The notes below the pieces were generated by a model, which made no database searches, was not told where the DNA came from, and worked only from the letters and a program-made list of their open reading frames with translations. From NCBI GenBank assembly GCA_964632545.1, contig CAZWBQ010000029.1, positions 1 through 8,475 on the forward strand: a stretch of 8,475 bases of DNA, written 5' to 3'. The stretch is from UBA7398 sp964632545 (GTDB taxonomy: Bacteria; Actinomycetota; Actinomycetes; Nanopelagicales; Nanopelagicaceae). Positions 5,375 through 8,475 of the stretch are shown here, piece by piece. Both the position numbers and the translations under genes were made by a program. The first letter of the stretch is position 1; every line of letters starts with the position of its first letter.

Positions 5375-5375
5375 C

Positions 5376-6542
5376 ATGAAGGTTTCCAGATTATTTAAAT
5401 CAATGGTAGTAGCAGTATCTGCGCTATCGATTGCTATCGCACCAAGCGCATTTGCCGGCACAACTCTTGCAGCAGGTGGCGCAACTTCCGTAACAAATCT
5501 TGTGCAGGCATGTAAGAGTTTTTATAACACTGATACAAGTGATTCCTTCCCTTACAACTCAGTAGGTTCAGGTCAAGGTCAAAAAGATCTTGAAGGTAAG
5601 AAAATAGATTTTGCATTCTCAGATAGTAAGCATTTAACTTCGCAAAGCGGTATCGCAATTGATCCAAGCGAAATTCACATTCCAGCAATGGTTTGGGCTC
5701 TGGGTGTAATGACCAATCTAAATACATCAAAGCCAATTGCACTTTCACCAAAAACTATTGGTGGAATTTTCTCTGGAAAAATCACTCGTTGGAATGATCC
5801 TGCGATTCAAGCTGATAACAACCGGACTGTAACTGTCACTGTTTACAAGAAAGATAGCGCTGGAAATATCGTTAAAGATAAAACTGGTAAAGCAGAAGTA
5901 CTTCGCACAAACAAAGTTACCCAAAAAATCTCAATGCCAAACCAACCAATTACTGTTATCTATCGTCTCGATTCCTCAGGTACAACAGATAATTTCACAG
6001 CTGCGCTGAAGGCGTTAGATCCAACAAACTTCACTGATGCTGGAAAGGTATTTAACGCACTTGCTTCAACAAAAGCTGCAATTGCTGCAGATCCAATTCA
6101 CTTCCAGAGCGCTTCTGGATCTGCGCTAGTAGCGTCACTTGCCGCTAAGACTAAGTATTCAATTACTTACGACGAGACCAACTACGCGAAATCTGCTGGT
6201 TTGAAGTTAGTTCAAGTTATCAATCCAAATGGTGACTTGGTTCCAGCAACTGATGATGGTGCCGCTGCTTTTGTAAGTACCTCAGAAATTGCCGCTAATG
6301 GAACTGTTGCGCTTGATTACACCAATAAGAACCCAGGCGTTTATCCATTCACTGTTGTTACATATGCACTTGCTTTAACAAATTACGGCGATGCTACAAA
6401 AGCTGCCGCAGTTAAAAAAGCAATTGAGTACCACGCATTCACATGTACAAAGAAAGTTGCTGATTCTGGATTTATCACAATTGATCCAACATCATCACTT
6501 GGTAAGAAAATTTCTGCACAGCTTGCGAAACTTGGTAAATAA
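5376..6542 (+). CDS. pstS: Phosphate-binding protein PstS, exported
   Basis: PstS captures phosphate outside the membrane and delivers it to PstC-PstA. The 388-residue precursor has a Sec signal peptide (K2, R5, K8, hydrophobic 10-22, A-P-S-A-F-A then G28 as the likely cleavage point). Family landmarks follow: G-A-T-S-V (35-39), S-V-G-S-G-Q-G (62-68), I-D-F-A-F-S-D-S (77-84, D83 likely ligand), I-F-S-G-K-I-T-R-W-N-D-P (131-142), Y-R-L-D-S-S-G-T-T (196-204; R197, D199 and S201 likely phosphate contacts) and Y-P-F (323-325). Unlike most Gram-positive PstS proteins it lacks a lipobox cysteine. Residues about 150-190 carry a Lys/Thr-rich insertion before the R-L-D motif. I chose ATG 5376 over TTG 5328 because GAAAGG lies 5 bases upstream and the signal peptide starts there. 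It has its own PHO box and a terminator downstream. Confidence 0.95.
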   Translation: MKVSRLFKSMVVAVSALSIAIAPSAFAGTTLAAGGATSVTNLVQACKSFYNTDTSDSFPYNSVGSGQGQKDLEGKKIDFAFSDSKHLTSQSGIAIDPSEIHIPAMVWALGVMTNLNTSKPIALSPKTIGGIFSGKITRWNDPAIQADNNRTVTVTVYKKDSAGNIVKDKTGKAEVLRTNKVTQKISMPNQPITVIYRLDSSGTTDNFTAALKALDPTNFTDAGKVFNALASTKAAIAADPIHFQSASGSALVASLAAKTKYSITYDETNYAKSAGLKLVQVINPNGDLVPATDDGAAAFVSTSEIAANGTVALDYTNKNPGVYPFTVVTYALALTNYGDATKAAAVKKAIEYHAFTCTKKVADSGFITIDPTSSLGKKISAQLAKLGK

Positions 6543-6568
6543 GTAAGCTGATTCCTAGGTAGAAAATT

Positions 6569-6602
6569 AAAAAAGGACCGTCGCGAGGGGCGGTCCTTTT
6601 TT
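6569..6602. terminator. Bidirectional intrinsic terminator (pstS / tRNA-Arg)
   Basis: GGACCG (6575-6580) pairs with CGGTCC (6591-6596), extended inward by U-G and C-G pairs to a GCGAGG loop. Six A residues (6569-6574) precede it and six T residues (6597-6602) follow, so it can end pstS transcription on the plus strand and tRNA-Arg transcription on the minus strand. Confidence 0.92.
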
Positions 6603-6647
6603 AATGCCGTTTTACTTTCTGCAATTTAATACTTTTATAACAAAATG

Positions 6648-6721
6648 TGCGCCTGGCAGGAATCGAACCTGCGACAACCGGCTTAGAAGGCAGGTGCTCT
6701 ATCCAACTGAGCTACAGGCGC
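6648..6721 (-). tRNA. tRNA-Arg (anticodon TCT)
   Basis: This is a 74-base minus-strand cloverleaf. The acceptor GCGCCTG (from 6721) pairs with CAGGCGC (to 6649), with discriminator A at 6648. The D arm is GCTC/GAGC. The anticodon loop CTTCTAA gives TCT, which reads AGA. The T arm GCAGG/CCTGC is perfect around TTCGATT. The anticodon stem is CCTGC/GCCGG, leaving one T-C mismatch at pair 29-41. CCA is not encoded. It diverges from ettA and shares its promoter region. Confidence 0.96.
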
Positions 6722-6722
6722 A

Positions 6723-6751
6723 TTGATGTGAAATGGAACATGCGTATTGTA
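6723..6751. promoter_or_regulatory. Shared symmetric -10 for ettA (+) and tRNA-Arg (-)
   Basis: Bases 6745-6751 read TATTGTA (TANNNTA); the reverse complement is TACAATA. On the plus strand, TTGATG (6723-6728), 16 bases, then TATTGT (6745-6750) would start ettA mRNA near 6757. On the minus strand, TACAAT (6751-6746) matches five of six consensus positions and would start tRNA-Arg near 6739. The two -10 hexamers overlap, so one region probably serves both directions. Confidence 0.5.
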
Positions 6752-6779
6752 CCGAGAGATTCCGATAAGGTTTCGCCTC

Positions 6780-8447
6780 GTGGCAGAGTTTATTTACACG
6801 ATGAAGAAGGCGCGTAAAGCGCATGGCGATAAAGTCATTCTCGATGATGTAACGCTCGCCTTTTATCCAGGTGCGAAAATCGGCGTTGTAGGGCCAAATG
6901 GCGCAGGTAAATCAACGGTGCTACAAATTATGGCTGGCCTGCAAACTGCATCAAATGGTGAAGCATTTTTATCACCTGGGTATACCGTGGGAATTTTGTT
7001 ACAAGAACCGAAACTTGATGAAAGCAAAACTGTTTTAGAGAATGTGCAAGAAGGTGTTGCCGACACAATTGCGTTAATGGCTCGCTTTAATCAAGTAAGC
7101 GAAGAGATGGCTAGCCCTGATGCAGATTACGACAAGCTCCTTGCCGAGATGGGTGCGCTGCAAGAGAAGTTGGATCATGCAAATGCTTGGGATTTAGACT
7201 CACAACTTGAACAGGCGATGGACGCACTTCGTTGTCCGCCAGCTGATGCTGATGTAAAAGTTTTATCTGGCGGAGAGCGCCGCCGAATTGCGCTCTGCAA
7301 ATTGTTATTACAGAAACCTGATTTGTTATTGCTTGATGAGCCAACTAACCACCTTGATGCGGAATCAGTACTCTGGCTTGAACAGCATTTAAGTAAATAT
7401 GAAGGTGCGGTTGTGGCGATTACCCATGATCGGTATTTCTTGGACAACGTTTCGCAATGGATTCTAGAACTCGACCGAGGTCGTGCTTACCCATATGAAG
7501 GTAATTACTCGACTTACCTTGAAACGAAGTCGGCTCGATTAAAAATTGAAGGACAGAAAGATGCCAAGCGCGCTAAGCGGTTAACTGAAGAATTGGAATG
7601 GGTCCGTCAAAACGCTAAAGGCCGCCAGGCTAAATCTAAGTCACGCCTTGCGCGCTATGAAGAGATGGCAGCTGAAGCAGAGAAAACTCGCAAATTAGAT
7701 TTCGAAGAAATTCAAATTCCAATGGGACCACGCCTAGGTGACATAGTTGTCGAAGTTAACGATTTATCAAAAGGTTTTGGCGATCGACAATTAATCGACA
7801 ACCTTTCATTTTCATTACCTCGTAACGGAATTGTTGGGGTTATCGGACCTAACGGCGCTGGAAAAACAACGCTATTTAAAATGATTCTGGGCCAAGAAAC
7901 ACCAGATTCAGGTTCAATTAAAGTTGGCGAAACGGTAAAGATTTCTTATGTCGATCAATCTCGCGAAGGAATTGACCCCAAGAAGCCGCTCTGGGAAGTT
8001 GTTTCGGATGGTTTAGATTTTATTAAAGTTGGAAATGTGGAGATGCCATCGCGCGCTTATGTATCTGCATTTGGATTTAAAGGTCCCGACCAACAAAAGC
8101 CGGCTGGCGTACTTTCTGGTGGTGAACGGAACCGATTGAACTTAGCTTTAACTTTGAAAATTGGCGGTAACTTATTACTTCTCGACGAACCAACCAACGA
8201 TTTAGATGTGGAAACTTTAGGTTCACTTGAAAATGCACTCTTGGAGTTTCCTGGTTGCGCAGTTGTTATTTCGCACGATCGCTGGTTCTTAGACCGCGTT
8301 GCCACTCACATTTTGGCTTATGAAGGTGAATCAAAGTGGTTCTGGTTTGAAGGAAACTTTGAATCTTACGAGGCACATAAGTTGGAACGTTTAGGACCAG
8401 AAGCAACGCGACCACATCGCGTTACATATCGAAAGTTGACTAGATAA
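6780..8447 (+). CDS. ettA: Energy-dependent translational throttle protein EttA (ABC-F ATPase)
   Basis: EttA is a cytoplasmic ABC-F protein that binds the ribosomal E site and, according to the ATP/ADP state, gates the first elongation steps. It is not a transporter: there are two ATPase domains and no membrane segments. Domain 1 has G-P-N-G-A-G-K-S-T (38-46), L-S-G-G-E (162-166), L-L-L-L-D-E-P (182-188, catalytic E187) and H216. An arm insertion lies about 95-140. The charged linker (about 242-322, K/R-rich 258-293) corresponds to the P-site tRNA interaction motif. Domain 2 has G-P-N-G-A-G-K-T-T (356-364), L-S-G-G-E (445-449), L-L-L-D-E-P (466-471, E470) and H499. The GTG start at 6780 gives A-E-F-I-Y-T-M-K-K, the usual N-terminus, and 555 residues, the standard length; AAGG (6767-6770) is the ribosome site. 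Its stop overlaps the next start codon by one base. Confidence 0.95.
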   Translation: MAEFIYTMKKARKAHGDKVILDDVTLAFYPGAKIGVVGPNGAGKSTVLQIMAGLQTASNGEAFLSPGYTVGILLQEPKLDESKTVLENVQEGVADTIALMARFNQVSEEMASPDADYDKLLAEMGALQEKLDHANAWDLDSQLEQAMDALRCPPADADVKVLSGGERRRIALCKLLLQKPDLLLLDEPTNHLDAESVLWLEQHLSKYEGAVVAITHDRYFLDNVSQWILELDRGRAYPYEGNYSTYLETKSARLKIEGQKDAKRAKRLTEELEWVRQNAKGRQAKSKSRLARYEEMAAEAEKTRKLDFEEIQIPMGPRLGDIVVEVNDLSKGFGDRQLIDNLSFSLPRNGIVGVIGPNGAGKTTLFKMILGQETPDSGSIKVGETVKISYVDQSREGIDPKKPLWEVVSDGLDFIKVGNVEMPSRAYVSAFGFKGPDQQKPAGVLSGGERNRLNLALTLKIGGNLLLLDEPTNDLDVETLGSLENALLEFPGCAVVISHDRWFLDRVATHILAYEGESKWFWFEGNFESYEAHKLERLGPEATRPHRVTYRKLTR

Positions 8448-8475
8448 TGCGCCATATTTATAAACAAGAAATTCG
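8447..8475 (+). CDS. Partial CDS start, possible acyl-CoA thioesterase (4HBT)
   Basis: An ATG at 8447 overlaps the last base of the ettA stop codon (TAATG), the same arrangement as pstA/pstB. The frame stays open to the window edge, giving M-R-H-I-Y-K-Q-E-I-R. The opening M-R-H-x-Y resembles the hotdog-fold acyl-CoA thioesterases that often follow ettA in Actinobacteria. That identity is a weak inference from ten residues and synteny. Confidence 0.45.

Noticed and set aside
6863..8305. Several minus-strand reading frames inside ettA
   Set aside because: All are antisense shadows of the conserved ABC-F coding sequence.

Overview
The window looks like a compact, low-GC actinobacterial chromosome. 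Four things point that way: PHO boxes built from 11-bp direct repeats with a GTTCACC-like core (the Streptomyces PhoP type); orn immediately followed by tRNA-His; several genes that appear to be leaderless; and an EttA protein of canonical 555-residue length. The low GC, tight packing and leaderless starts would suit a planktonic freshwater actinobacterium of the acI/Nanopelagicales type. That placement is inference; no rRNA or other taxonomic marker is present.

Layout. Positions 1-620 hold a small NTF2-like protein gene preceded by a 26-bp palindrome and followed by a bidirectional terminator. Positions 692-1637 hold tRNA-Lys(CTT) and tRNA-His(GTG), both on the minus strand, flanking a plus-strand gene for an exported HNH nuclease-like protein. 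Positions 1680-2246 encode oligoribonuclease (orn) on the minus strand. Orn diverges from a phosphate transport cluster on the plus strand: pstC-pstA-pstB (2338-5243, tightly coupled), then pstS (5376-6542) and a strong terminator. tRNA-Arg(TCT) on the minus strand (6648-6721) diverges from ettA (6780-8447). ettA overlaps the first codons of another gene that runs off the end of the window.

How the parts work together. PstS binds phosphate outside the membrane, PstC and PstA form the channel, and PstB supplies ATP hydrolysis. pstS lies last rather than first and has its own PHO box and promoter, while pstCAB has a separate PHO box with three repeat units. This suggests two PhoP-activated transcripts with independent dosage of the binding protein. 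The pstC PHO box also covers the predicted -35 region of the divergent orn promoter, so phosphate starvation could affect RNA turnover. No phoU, phoR or phoP gene is visible.

I found no mobile element, CRISPR array or defence island. The window is mostly ordinary housekeeping DNA. The most interesting signals are regulatory: the PHO-box architecture, exact -10 to start-codon spacing in leaderless genes, a symmetric -10 shared by tRNA-Arg and ettA, competing hairpins in the pstS leader, and the palindrome at 69-94.
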